A stretch of DNA of 64,000 nt, from positions 1-64,000 of the forward strand of contig NZ_LLZG01000220.1 in the NCBI RefSeq assembly GCF_001509475.1, given 5' to 3'. A program made the translations under genes and the position numbers. Shown in pieces: positions 33,256 through 41,500 of this stretch. This stretch comes from Streptomyces regalis. GTDB taxonomy: Bacteria > Actinomycetota > Actinomycetes > Streptomycetales > Streptomycetaceae. The notes under the pieces were generated by a model that saw only the letters and a program-made list of their open reading frames with translations, was not told where the DNA came from and did not search any database. The first letter of the stretch is position 1. Each line of letters starts with the position of its first letter.

Positions 33256-34511
33256 GAGCCGTCGTACCGGACCGTCACCGGCGGCACCGCCGGTTGCGGT
33301 GCGGTACGGGTCGCCGGGGGGCGGAGGTGGAGTTTGCGGTAGAGCAGGGTGCGCATGCGGCGGGCGAAGCGGCCCGGTTCCGAGCTGAGGCGGGACGAGA
33401 TACGGGCGTACTGACCCGCGCGGTACGTGGCCGAGCTGCGCCGGAGCTGCCTGCGCAGGGGGGTCTTGCGGCGGATGCGGGGGGCCAGGGAGCGCAGCTC
33501 GGCCATGGGGGAGCCGGGATCCAGATCGGTGTCCGGGGAGCCGGCGGTCAGGATGCGGGCGCCGGTCATGGTCCCGTACAGCGCCACCGAACCGTGGTCG
33601 CCCACGATGTAGTCCGCGGCGACCACCGCGCCGGACCACTCCGCGTGCTGGCTGATCAGGGCGACGCCGGCGCGGCCGAGCCCGGCGAAGGCGCTGCGGA
33701 TGTGCCACTCGCTGTGAGCGTTCCAGACGTGTGAGTGCAGCATCACCGCGATGCGGAATTCCTCGCGGGGCAGCTCGGCCGCCAGCCGTTCCAGCAGGTC
33801 CCACCGCCGGCCCAGGAGGGAGTCGGGGCCCCAGGTGGAGCAGACCAGCACCAGTTCCTGCCCGGAACCCGTGCCCAGCGCCTCCCGGTACAGGGCCCTG
33901 GACGGCAGGCTCGCGGCCACGCGGTCGTAGCAGGGGTCCCCGACCACCTCGGCGACGGGCAACGCCTCGGGGCACTCCCGGCCGAGACGGCCGCGGTCCT
34001 CCTCGTGCGCCAGCGCGATCGCCGCGGGGACGACCTCCCCGTCCCGGACCAGCCACTGCCGGCCCAGCCCGTACACCTCGCGCGCGGCCGCGTGCCGTCC
34101 GCGGGGGCCGTCGGAGGCGGTGGCGCGCTTGGAGACACGCTTGTTGAAAGAGGCGCCGTGCGGGAGCACGATCACCGGGACGTTCAGCTCGTGCAGTCCG
34201 CCGTAGCTCGCGGCCAGCGCGAGGTCGAACCGGGTGTGCACGGCCTGGCTCCAGGGCACCACCAGCGCCCGGATGGATTCCAGGAACGCCTCCACACCGT
34301 CGTTGAAGACGTCGCCGGCCATCGTGAAGACGGTCTGGATCCTGGGATCGCCCTCCAGTAGCCGGACGGCTTCCAGCAGCCGCTGCGCGGAGGTCACCGT
34401 GTGCACCACCGCGAGCACCCGTTTGCGGATCCGGAAGGTGGCCCAGCGCTCGACGTCCAGGCGCAGGGGCACGGCGGGACGCCGGTCGGCGTCCGGGATC
34501 AACAGGCTCAT
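33252..34511 (-). CDS. GT-B-like (glycerophosphotransferase-type) protein, function unknown
   Basis: A 419-aa soluble protein. 'VLAVVHTVTSAQRLLEAVRL', 'LPHGASFNKRVSKR', 'LVLVCSTWGPDSLLGRRWDL', 'RIAVMLHSHVWNAHSEWHIR' and 'YIVGDHGSVALYGTMTGARI' resemble the GT-B fold of CDP-glycerol glycerophosphotransferases (TagB/TagF-like). The acceptor-side pattern 'GDHGSVALYG' stands where those enzymes bind nucleotide-glycerol. The C-terminus is basic. ATG at 34511 has GGGGGAG upstream. It is divergent from the AfsR-like regulator with 257 bp between starts. Function is inferred from fold-like motifs only. Confidence 0.6.
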   Translation of the reverse strand: MSLLIPDADRRPAVPLRLDVERWATFRIRKRVLAVVHTVTSAQRLLEAVRLLEGDPRIQTVFTMAGDVFNDGVEAFLESIRALVVPWSQAVHTRFDLALAASYGGLHELNVPVIVLPHGASFNKRVSKRATASDGPRGRHAAAREVYGLGRQWLVRDGEVVPAAIALAHEEDRGRLGRECPEALPVAEVVGDPCYDRVAASLPSRALYREALGTGSGQELVLVCSTWGPDSLLGRRWDLLERLAAELPREEFRIAVMLHSHVWNAHSEWHIRSAFAGLGRAGVALISQHAEWSGAVVAADYIVGDHGSVALYGTMTGARILTAGSPDTDLDPGSPMAELRSLAPRIRRKTPLRRQLRRSSATYRAGQYARISSRLSSEPGRFARRMRTLLYRKLHLRPPATRTAPQPAVPPVTVRYDGS

Positions 34512-34605
34512 TCGAACTCCCCCGTGGAATCCATGAGGTGACGGCTTGTCGGATGCGGCCGTGAGGGGCCGCTGAGCAGGACTTGCCCGCCGAGGTGGAC
34601 GGTGG

Positions 34606-34623
34606 CCTTGCAGAAACCTTGCA
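34606..34623. promoter_or_regulatory. SARP-type direct heptamer repeats
   Basis: CCTTGCA occurs at 34606-34612 and 34617-34623, giving an 11-bp pitch. Direct heptamers spaced by one helical turn are the usual SARP-binding layout. They lie in the shared region between the AfsR-like gene and the GT-B-like gene. Confidence 0.45.
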
Positions 34624-34768
34624 ACGCGGTGCTGAGGGGGCCGCAGGGCCGCGTGTGCGCCCCTTGCGCGTCTGTGCGCCCTGCTTCGCCCCCTCCGGCC
34701 TTTCCCGCCCTGCGGCAAAAGTGAAAGTTGAACAGGTGTCCGCGCGTGTGAACCACGTGGGGGAAGTG

Positions 34769-37700
34769 GTGGACCTTCTTGCGCTGGGGCCCCTCGAACT
34801 GTGGCACCAGGGGCGCTCGTACCCGCTCGGATCGCTCAAAGAGCGCTGTGTGCTGGCCGTCCTGCTGTATGCCCGGGGAGAACCGGTCGCCGTGGACACG
34901 CTCGTCGAACGGGTCTGGGACGACGAGGATCCGCCGCCGACCGCCGTGGACACCCTGCGCACCTACGTCTCCCGATTACGCACCCGCCTCGACCGCGCGG
35001 CCGGCGACCTGGCCCGGATCGACCGCGTCTCGCCGCGCCGCTACCGACTGCGTCTCGAAGACCTGAACGACGTGGACTTCGTACGGTTCCAGCGGTTGCG
35101 CAGCGAGGCCCGGACGGCGGCCGCACGCGGGGAGCGGGAGTACGCGATCGGCCTGCTGCACACTGCGGAGTCGCTGTGGCGCGGGGAGCCGTTCGCGGAG
35201 TTCACCGGCGACTGGGCGGCCTCCGCGCGCGCCCGGCTGACCGAGGACCACCGTCGGGTGCAGGAAGAGCGCATCCGGCTGGAGCTGGAGCTCGGCCGGC
35301 ACGCCGACCTCGTCGGCGAACTCCACGAGCTGGTGGCCCGCAACCCGCTCGCCCAGCAGGCCGTCGCCGCCCTGATGCTGGCCCTGCACCGCTGCGGCCG
35401 GGACGACGAGGCCCTCGCCCTGTACGGCAGCACCCGGCGCAGACTGAGCGACGCACTCGGCATCGACCCCGGCGTCGAGCTCCAGGACCTGCACGTCCGC
35501 ATCCTCGGCCAGGACCCGGCGCTGCGGGACACGCCGGTGCAAGGGGCCGGACCCGCTGGAGCCGCCGCGGAGCCCGCCGCCGCGCCGACTTCCTTACGTC
35601 CGGCGGCACTTGACGGGGCGACCGGCAGCAGCCTGCCCCGGGACACGCGGGACTTCACCGGCCGTACGAGCGAGCTGAACGTCCTGCTCGCCGAACCCGC
35701 CCCCGACGACCGCGGTACGGCGCTGCCCCTCACCGTCGTGCACGGGATGCCCGGCGTCGGCAAATCGGCTCTGGTCGTCCATGCCGGGCACCGCCTGCGC
35801 CCGCGCTACCCGGACGGCCAGTTCTACGTCGACCTGCGGGCCTACAGCGACCAGCCGCCGTACGAACCCGTGGACGCCCTGGCGTTCCTGCTGCACACCG
35901 TCGGCGTGCCCGACCCGCTGCCCGCCACGCTGGACGAGCGGACGGCGCGCTGGCGGGAGTGGACCGCGAGCCGCCGGGTCCTTCTCGTGCTCGACAACGC
36001 GCGGGACGCCGAGCAGGTGCGGCCGCTGCTGCCCGGTTCGGGGCAGTGCCATGCGATCGTGGCCAGCCGCAACCTGCTGGCCGGACTCGACGGTGCTGCC
36101 TTCCTGCCCCTGGACGTGCTGTCGGTGTCCGAGGCGGCCTCGCTCTTCGCCCGGATCGCGGGCGCGGCCCGGGTCTCGGACACCGCCTCCCTGCGCCGCG
36201 TGGTGGAGATGTGCGGCTGCCACCCGTTGACCGTCCAGCTGCTGGCCGGCCGGTTCCGGCACCGGGACACATGGGATCTGGAGTACGTCGCCGACCGACT
36301 GACCCGGGCCGACGACCGGCTGGACGAGTTCGACGAGCGGGTCGCCGCCGCCCTGCACCTGTCCTACGCCGACCTCGATCCGATGGCCCGGCGGCTCTTC
36401 CGCCGCCTCGCCCTGCACCCCGGCCCCGACATCACGCTGGAGGCGGCGACCGCGCTGTCCGGCGACGGCGACCCGGGCGCGGTGCGCCGCGCGGCAGACG
36501 CGCTTCTGGACCGTCACCTGCTCGACGAGCCCGTCCGGGACCGCTACCGACTCCATGACCTGGCCCGCGCGTTCGCCGCCCGCCTGGGCCGCCGTGAGGA
36601 TCCCGCGCCGACGCACGGTGCGGCCCTGGGGCGGCTGATGGCGTACTACCTCACGGCCGCCGACAGCGCGGACCGGCTGGCTCACCCGCGCCGGCGAAGA
36701 CGGCATGCCCCGCCGCAGCCGCGCTCCGAGCACGCCCCCGACTTCACGGCCACGGGCGATGCCGCAGCGGCCGCCGACGCGGCGACGGTCTGGCTCACGG
36801 TGGAGCGCGCCAACCTGCTGGCCGTGGCCCGTACGGCGGCGGCCGAATTCCCGGACTTCGCCGCCCTGTTCCCGCATGTCCTCGCCGAGTCCCTGAAGCG
36901 CTGGGGCACCCACGACATCACCGCCGAGCTGCACGAAGCGGCGCTGACGGCACTGCGCTCGGGCACAGCCTCGGCGGGCGGCGACCGGCTCGCCCTCGCC
37001 CAGACCCTGGTGGAGCGGGCGGGCGTGCTGGCTCGGGAGAACCACACCGCGGCCCTGTCCGCCGCGACCGAGGCGCTGACCCTGTTCGAGTCGCTCGACG
37101 ACGACCGGGGTCGCGCCGACGCCCTGCTCGAGATCGGCCGCGCCCACCTCGGCGCGGGGCGGGGCGAGGCGTGCCTGCGGGAACTGGAGCGGGCGCTGGA
37201 TCTCTACCGCCGGGTCGACGACCGGCACGGTGTGGCGGCGACGCTGAACGTACAGGGGACGGCCCTGGTGCACCGGGCCGAATACGCGGAGGCGATGCGG
37301 AGGTTCGCGACCGCGCTCGACATCAACCGGGAACTCGGTGACGTGTCCGGGGAGGCGACCGCGTGGAACAACACGGGCGACATCCTCATGGCCACGAAGC
37401 GCTATGCGCAGGCCCGCCATCACTACGAGCAGGCGCTTGCCCTGATGCGTGACGTCGGCGGGCGCAAGGAACTCGCCATCATCCACATGAACCTGGGGGC
37501 CGTCCTGCACGCCACCGGCCAGGCGGCCCGGGCCCTCGCCTGTTTCCGCCGGGCTCTGGCCAGCCACCGGGCGAGCGGGGACGCCATCGGTGAGGTCAAC
37601 ACGCTCATCTGTCTGGGCGAGACGTGCGCGTCGGCGGGGCGGACGGAGGATGCCCTCGCGTATTTCGGCGGGGCGGAGAAAGTCTCCCGACGGATCGACA

Positions 37701-38002
37701 ATTCGTACGAGAGGCAAAGGGCTCTGCTCGGAGTCGCGGACACGCAGTATCGGGTGGGGCGGTGGAACGACGCGTTGGAGACATATCGAAGCGCGCTGGA
37801 GATAGCGAGAAAATACAGCTATTCACTCTGCTCGGCACACGCTCTGGCCGGGATTTCCCGGACCTTTCTCGCGCTGCGGAACATTCCTTCCGCCCGCACC
37901 CATGCGGACCACGCGCTGGCGCTCTACCAGCGGTTAGGGGCGGTGGCCGAGGCAGCGGAACTGCATCGGCTCTTCGCCGGCGGTAGTGCCACGGGCACGT
38001 GA
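34769..38002 (+). CDS. AfsR-like SARP-NB-ARC-TPR transcriptional regulator with two TTA codons
   Basis: A protein of about 1077 aa. Residues 1-95 are an OmpR-type winged helix ('LLALGPLELWHQGRSYPLGS', 'DTLRTYVSRLRTRLD'). A BTAD domain (about 100-250, 'DVDFVRFQRLRSEARTAAA', 'LGIDPGVELQDLHVRIL') gives the SARP unit. NB-ARC starts at P-loop 'GMPGVGKSAL' (326-335), with 'RVLLVLDNARDAEQVRPLLP'. TPRs fill about 690-1070. This is the AfsR layout, a regulator of secondary metabolism or development. Codons 70 (34976) and 1056 (37934) are TTA, implying bldA dependence. The start is uncertain: GTG at 34769 follows GTGGGGGA, and GTG at 34748 is also in frame. Confidence 0.9.
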   Translation: MDLLALGPLELWHQGRSYPLGSLKERCVLAVLLYARGEPVAVDTLVERVWDDEDPPPTAVDTLRTYVSRLRTRLDRAAGDLARIDRVSPRRYRLRLEDLNDVDFVRFQRLRSEARTAAARGEREYAIGLLHTAESLWRGEPFAEFTGDWAASARARLTEDHRRVQEERIRLELELGRHADLVGELHELVARNPLAQQAVAALMLALHRCGRDDEALALYGSTRRRLSDALGIDPGVELQDLHVRILGQDPALRDTPVQGAGPAGAAAEPAAAPTSLRPAALDGATGSSLPRDTRDFTGRTSELNVLLAEPAPDDRGTALPLTVVHGMPGVGKSALVVHAGHRLRPRYPDGQFYVDLRAYSDQPPYEPVDALAFLLHTVGVPDPLPATLDERTARWREWTASRRVLLVLDNARDAEQVRPLLPGSGQCHAIVASRNLLAGLDGAAFLPLDVLSVSEAASLFARIAGAARVSDTASLRRVVEMCGCHPLTVQLLAGRFRHRDTWDLEYVADRLTRADDRLDEFDERVAAALHLSYADLDPMARRLFRRLALHPGPDITLEAATALSGDGDPGAVRRAADALLDRHLLDEPVRDRYRLHDLARAFAARLGRREDPAPTHGAALGRLMAYYLTAADSADRLAHPRRRRRHAPPQPRSEHAPDFTATGDAAAAADAATVWLTVERANLLAVARTAAAEFPDFAALFPHVLAESLKRWGTHDITAELHEAALTALRSGTASAGGDRLALAQTLVERAGVLARENHTAALSAATEALTLFESLDDDRGRADALLEIGRAHLGAGRGEACLRELERALDLYRRVDDRHGVAATLNVQGTALVHRAEYAEAMRRFATALDINRELGDVSGEATAWNNTGDILMATKRYAQARHHYEQALALMRDVGGRKELAIIHMNLGAVLHATGQAARALACFRRALASHRASGDAIGEVNTLICLGETCASAGRTEDALAYFGGAEKVSRRIDNSYERQRALLGVADTQYRVGRWNDALETYRSALEIARKYSYSLCSAHALAGISRTFLALRNIPSARTHADHALALYQRLGAVAEAAELHRLFAGGSATGT

Positions 38003-38222
38003 ACCGATTCGGCTACCAAATGCACTCCGCGTGCGCTGCGGTCATGTTCATGACGAACAGGGCTGCGGTGCAGAGGAATACCGTCGACATGGAGCGGACG
38101 TTCACTTTACTCCTGGTGTGTACGTGCGTTTGCAGTAAATGCGTCAGTTCGAACCGGCGTGCGGCAATGCTAGCCCACACGAGCGAATCCTGTGGCGTCG
38201 AATCACTCGCGAGAGTGAATTT
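38003..38222. other. Gene-free gap between AfsR-like gene and merR
   Basis: 220 bp with lower GC than its neighbours. The only structure seen is TCACTC-GCGA-GAGTGA at 38203-38218, a 6-bp hairpin 5 nt after the merR stop that may help end its transcript. An open frame across the gap has no family resemblance or ribosome-binding site, so I do not call it a gene. Confidence 0.5.
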
Positions 38223-38888
38223 CTATGACTCGGATTTCCGCTTGGCCGTCAACTGTCCGAGTCGCCGGTCCAACGCCAGCGACAGCTCCGCCTCCACCAC
38301 GCTCCGCGCCAGCGGGCGCAGCCGCTGGAGGTTCTCCTCGGGGCCGTGGCGCAGCACCAGCTCGGCGAACATCTCCGCCAGGTCGTCCACGTGTTCCCGG
38401 ACCCGCTTGCCCGCCGCCAGCACCTCCGCGAGCGGGATGCCCTCGCGGACCAGGGCCGAGGAGACGTCCAGCAGGCTGCGGCTGATGTGGACGATCTCGT
38501 CGCCGTCGGTGCCGAGGTAGCCGAGGTCCAGTGCGGCGGCGAGGTTCTCCGTGGTGACCTGGCCCTCGAAGCGGGCGGCGAGTTCCTCGGGGGTGAGGCG
38601 GACCGGCTCCTCCTCGGTGGGGGCGGCGACGCCGAGGAGGTCGGCGACGTCGCGGCCGTGGTCGAGGGCCTCCGCGAGTTCCGCGATGCCGGTGAGGGTG
38701 TGGCCGCGCTCCAGGAGGGCGGCGATCGTGCGCAGACGGGCCAGGTGATGGTCGTCGTACCAGGCGATACGGCCCTCGCGGCGAGGTGGCGGTATCAGCT
38801 TGCGTTCGCGGTAGAAGCGCAGGGTGCGCACCGTGATCCCGGCCAGGCGGGCCAGCTCCTCCATGCGGTATTCACGCTTCTCGGTCAC
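38223..38888 (-). CDS. MerR-family regulator
   Basis: A 221-aa regulator. The MerR head 'MEELARLAGITVRTLRFYRE' and 'RKLIPPPRREGRIAWYDDHH' is followed by the coiled dimerisation helix ('HLARLRTIAALLERGHTLTG'). A larger C-terminal domain is without obvious Cys metal sites, so it is more likely to sense an organic ligand than a metal. GTG at 38888. It faces the monooxygenase operon across 138 bp that carry two similar inverted repeats and an 18-bp palindrome. Confidence 0.9.
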   Translation of the reverse strand: MTEKREYRMEELARLAGITVRTLRFYRERKLIPPPRREGRIAWYDDHHLARLRTIAALLERGHTLTGIAELAEALDHGRDVADLLGVAAPTEEEPVRLTPEELAARFEGQVTTENLAAALDLGYLGTDGDEIVHISRSLLDVSSALVREGIPLAEVLAAGKRVREHVDDLAEMFAELVLRHGPEENLQRLRPLARSVVEAELSLALDRRLGQLTAKRKSES

Positions 38889-38905
38889 CTGGGAACCTTA
38901 AGTCG

Positions 38906-38947
38906 TACCGGCGGTAACTTTCGTCGATCGACCCCTACCGGTCGGTA
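38906..38947. promoter_or_regulatory. Paired TACCG-CGGTA inverted repeats between merR and the monooxygenase operon
   Basis: TACCGGCGGTA (38906-38916) and TACCGGTCGGTA (38936-38947) share the same arms with 1- and 2-nt spacers. Their centres lie about 30 bp apart, near three helical turns. They are candidate MerR operators for both promoters. Confidence 0.5.
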
Positions 38948-38972
38948 CGGACCTCCTCTACTCTCCCCATTG

Positions 38973-38990
38973 CGCCAGTGTTCACTGGCG
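38973..38990. promoter_or_regulatory. 18-bp palindrome in the leader of the monooxygenase gene
   Basis: CGCCAGTG-TT-CACTGGCG is a perfect 8-2-8 inverted repeat ending 36 bp before the ATG at 39027. It is distinct from the TACCG repeats and may bind a second regulator. Confidence 0.45.
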
Positions 38991-39026
38991 AGGTTCCGGT
39001 TCCGGGTGAAGCATGGAGGCACAGGC

Positions 39027-40544
39027 ATGGCCGAACGCGAACATGTGCGGGTCGCGGTGGTCGGGTCCGGGTTCGGCGGGCTGGGGGCCGCCGTACGGCT
39101 GCGACGCGAGGGCGTCACCGACTTCGTCGTCCTGGAGCGGGCCGACAGCGTCGGCGGCACCTGGCGGGACAACAGCTATCCGGGATGCGCCTGCGATGTG
39201 CCCTCCCATCTGTACTCCTTCTCCTTCGCGCCCCATCCCGACTGGCCGCGCACCTTCTCCGGGCAGGAGCACATCCGCGCCTACCTGGAGCACGTCACGG
39301 ACGTCTTCCGGCTGCGCCCCCACATCCGCTTCGACTCGGAGGTGAAGCGGATGACCTGGAACGGCGAGCGGCTGTGCTGGGACATCGAGACCAGCAGCGG
39401 GAACCTGTCGGCCGACTTCGTCGTCTCGGCCACCGGACCGCTGTCCGACCCCAAGATCCCCGAGATCCCGGGGCTGGAGACCTTCCCCGGCAAGGTCTTC
39501 CACTCCGCCCGCTGGGACCACGACTACGACCTGCGCGGCAAGCGCGTCGCCATGGTCGGCACCGGCGCCTCTGCCATCCAGATCGTGCCGGCCGTCCAGC
39601 CCGAGGTCGAGCGGCTCACGCTCTTCCAGCGCACCCCGCCCTGGATCATGCCCCGCATGGACCGTGCCATCAGCGGCGTCGAGCGCTCCGTGCACCGGGC
39701 CCTGCCCTTCACCGCGCAGCTGCGGCGCGGACTGCTGTGGGGGATCCGGGAGCTGCAGGTGCAGGCGTTCACCAAGCACCCGAACGAGCTGGGCCTCGTC
39801 GAGCGGTTGGCCAAGCGGAACATGGGCCGGTCCATCAAGGACCCCGCCCTGCGGGCCAAGCTGACCCCCGACTACCGCATCGGCTGCAAGCGGATCCTGC
39901 TGAGCAGCGAGTACTACCCGGCGCTCGCCCGGCCCAACGTGGACGTCGTCGCCAGTGGGCTGAGCGAGGTCCGCGGCTCGACCGTGGTGGCCGCCGACGG
40001 CAGCGAGGCCGAGGTCGACGCGATCATCTTCGGCACCGGTTTCCATGTCACCGACATGCCGATCGCCGACCGGGTGGTGGGCGCGGACGGCAAGACCCTC
40101 GCCGAGGCGTGGAAGGGCGGGATGGAGGCGCTGCGCGGCGCGTCCGCCGCCGGGTTCCCGAACTGGATGACCATCATCGGGCCCAACACCGGCCTCGGGA
40201 ACTCGTCCATGATCCTGATGATCGAGTCCCAGCTGAACTACATGGCCGACTTCGTGCGGCAACTCGGCGTCCTCGGCGGCCGGGTCGCCCTCGACGCCCG
40301 CCCCGGCGCCGTGGACGCGTGGAACCGGCGGGTGCAGGAGCGGATGAAGCGCACGGTGTGGAACACCGGCGGGTGCACGAGCTGGTATCTCGACGCGAGC
40401 GGTCGTAACACCACCATCTGGCCCGGTACGACAGCGGAGTTCCGGCGGGCCACCCGTCGGGTGGACCTCGCGGAGTACGCCGTCGTCCGACCCTCCGTGA
40501 CAGAGCGCGAGGAGACCGGCGAGAGCGCGGAGGTGACCGCGTGA
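39027..40544 (+). CDS. Baeyer-Villiger-type flavin monooxygenase
   Basis: A 505-aa FAD/NADPH oxygenase. The FAD Rossmann motif 'VVGSGFGGLGAAVRLRREG' is at residues 11-29. The Baeyer-Villiger fingerprint FxGxxxHxxxW is present as 'FPGKVFHSARWDHDYD', directly followed by the NADPH motif 'VAMVGTGASAIQIV'. 'YPGCACDVPSHLYSFSF' is usual for this group. It would oxidise ketones or aldehydes to esters or act on a lipid. GGAGG precedes the ATG. It overlaps the hydrolase gene (GTGA), forming a three-gene operon. Confidence 0.93.
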   Translation: MAEREHVRVAVVGSGFGGLGAAVRLRREGVTDFVVLERADSVGGTWRDNSYPGCACDVPSHLYSFSFAPHPDWPRTFSGQEHIRAYLEHVTDVFRLRPHIRFDSEVKRMTWNGERLCWDIETSSGNLSADFVVSATGPLSDPKIPEIPGLETFPGKVFHSARWDHDYDLRGKRVAMVGTGASAIQIVPAVQPEVERLTLFQRTPPWIMPRMDRAISGVERSVHRALPFTAQLRRGLLWGIRELQVQAFTKHPNELGLVERLAKRNMGRSIKDPALRAKLTPDYRIGCKRILLSSEYYPALARPNVDVVASGLSEVRGSTVVAADGSEAEVDAIIFGTGFHVTDMPIADRVVGADGKTLAEAWKGGMEALRGASAAGFPNWMTIIGPNTGLGNSSMILMIESQLNYMADFVRQLGVLGGRVALDARPGAVDAWNRRVQERMKRTVWNTGGCTSWYLDASGRNTTIWPGTTAEFRRATRRVDLAEYAVVRPSVTEREETGESAEVTA

Positions 40545-41500
40545 GCCGGCTGATGAACGTCGTCTCCGGGCCCTACGCCCCGCCCGCCGCCGCCCGTGAG
40601 CTGACCGCCATATCCGCCGACGGCGCCCGGCTGCACGTCGAGATACACGGCCCCGTGGACCGTGTGGACGACACTGCCGCGCCCGCCGTCGTCCTCGCGC
40701 ACGGCTGGACCTGCTCGACCGCCTTCTGGGCGGCGCAGATCCGGGAGCTGGCCGCCGACCACCGGGTCATCGCCTACGACCAGCGCGGCCACGGACGCAG
40801 CCCGGCGAGCCCGGCCTGCAGCACCGACGCCCTCGCCGACGACCTCGAAGCCGTACTGAAGGCGACGCTCGCACCCGATGAGAAGGCGGTGATCGTCGGG
40901 CACTCCATGGGCGGCATGACGGTGATGGCCGCTGCCGCGCGCCCGGAGTTCCGGGAGCATGCCGCTGCCGTCCTGCTGTGCAGCACCGGCTCCTCGCGGC
41001 TGGTCGCCGAGTCCACGGTCGTACCCCTGCGTCCTGGGCGGCTGCGGACCTGGCTGACCAAGCACATACTCGGCTCGCGGGCGCCGCTCGGGCCGGTCAC
41101 GCCGATCGCCAGGGCGATCCTCAAGTACGGGACGATGGGCCCCGGTTCGGCCCCGCACATGGTCGAGGCGTGCGCGCGGATCGTCCACGCGTGCCCGCGC
41201 AAGGTGCGCCACGCCTGGTCGAACGTGCTCGATCTGCTCGATCTCGACCACGGCGTACGGGAGTTGGCGGTGCCGACCGCGGTGGTCGTCGGTACGGCCG
41301 ACCGCCTGACCCCGCCGGTGCACGCGCGCTCGCTGGCCGCCGCGCTGCCGCACTGCCTCGGCGTCACCGAACTGCCCGGCCTCGGGCACATGACGCCCAT
41401 CGAGGCGCCCGAGCTGGTGACCGGGAAGATACGGGAACTCGTCACGACGTACACGCACCCGCAGTCCAAGACGTACACCCAGGTGAAGGAGGGCGCATGA
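40541..41500 (+). CDS. Alpha/beta hydrolase
   Basis: A 319-aa esterase/lipase-like enzyme. The oxyanion region is 'VVLAHGWTCSTAFWAAQI'. The nucleophile elbow 'VIVGHSMGGMTVMAAAARP' carries the Ser, 'VVVGTADRLTPPVHARSL' the Asp, and 'LPGLGHMTPIEAPELV' the His. It starts at GTG 40541 overlapping the monooxygenase stop and ends overlapping the SDR start (ATGA). A hydrolase next to a Baeyer-Villiger enzyme could cleave the ester it makes. Confidence 0.92.
   Translation: MSRLMNVVSGPYAPPAAARELTAISADGARLHVEIHGPVDRVDDTAAPAVVLAHGWTCSTAFWAAQIRELAADHRVIAYDQRGHGRSPASPACSTDALADDLEAVLKATLAPDEKAVIVGHSMGGMTVMAAAARPEFREHAAAVLLCSTGSSRLVAESTVVPLRPGRLRTWLTKHILGSRAPLGPVTPIARAILKYGTMGPGSAPHMVEACARIVHACPRKVRHAWSNVLDLLDLDHGVRELAVPTAVVVGTADRLTPPVHARSLAAALPHCLGVTELPGLGHMTPIEAPELVTGKIRELVTTYTHPQSKTYTQVKEGA

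Noticed and set aside
37999-38520. Open frame downstream of the AfsR-like gene
   Set aside because: Overlaps the merR gene, has no ribosome-binding site and no recognisable sequence.
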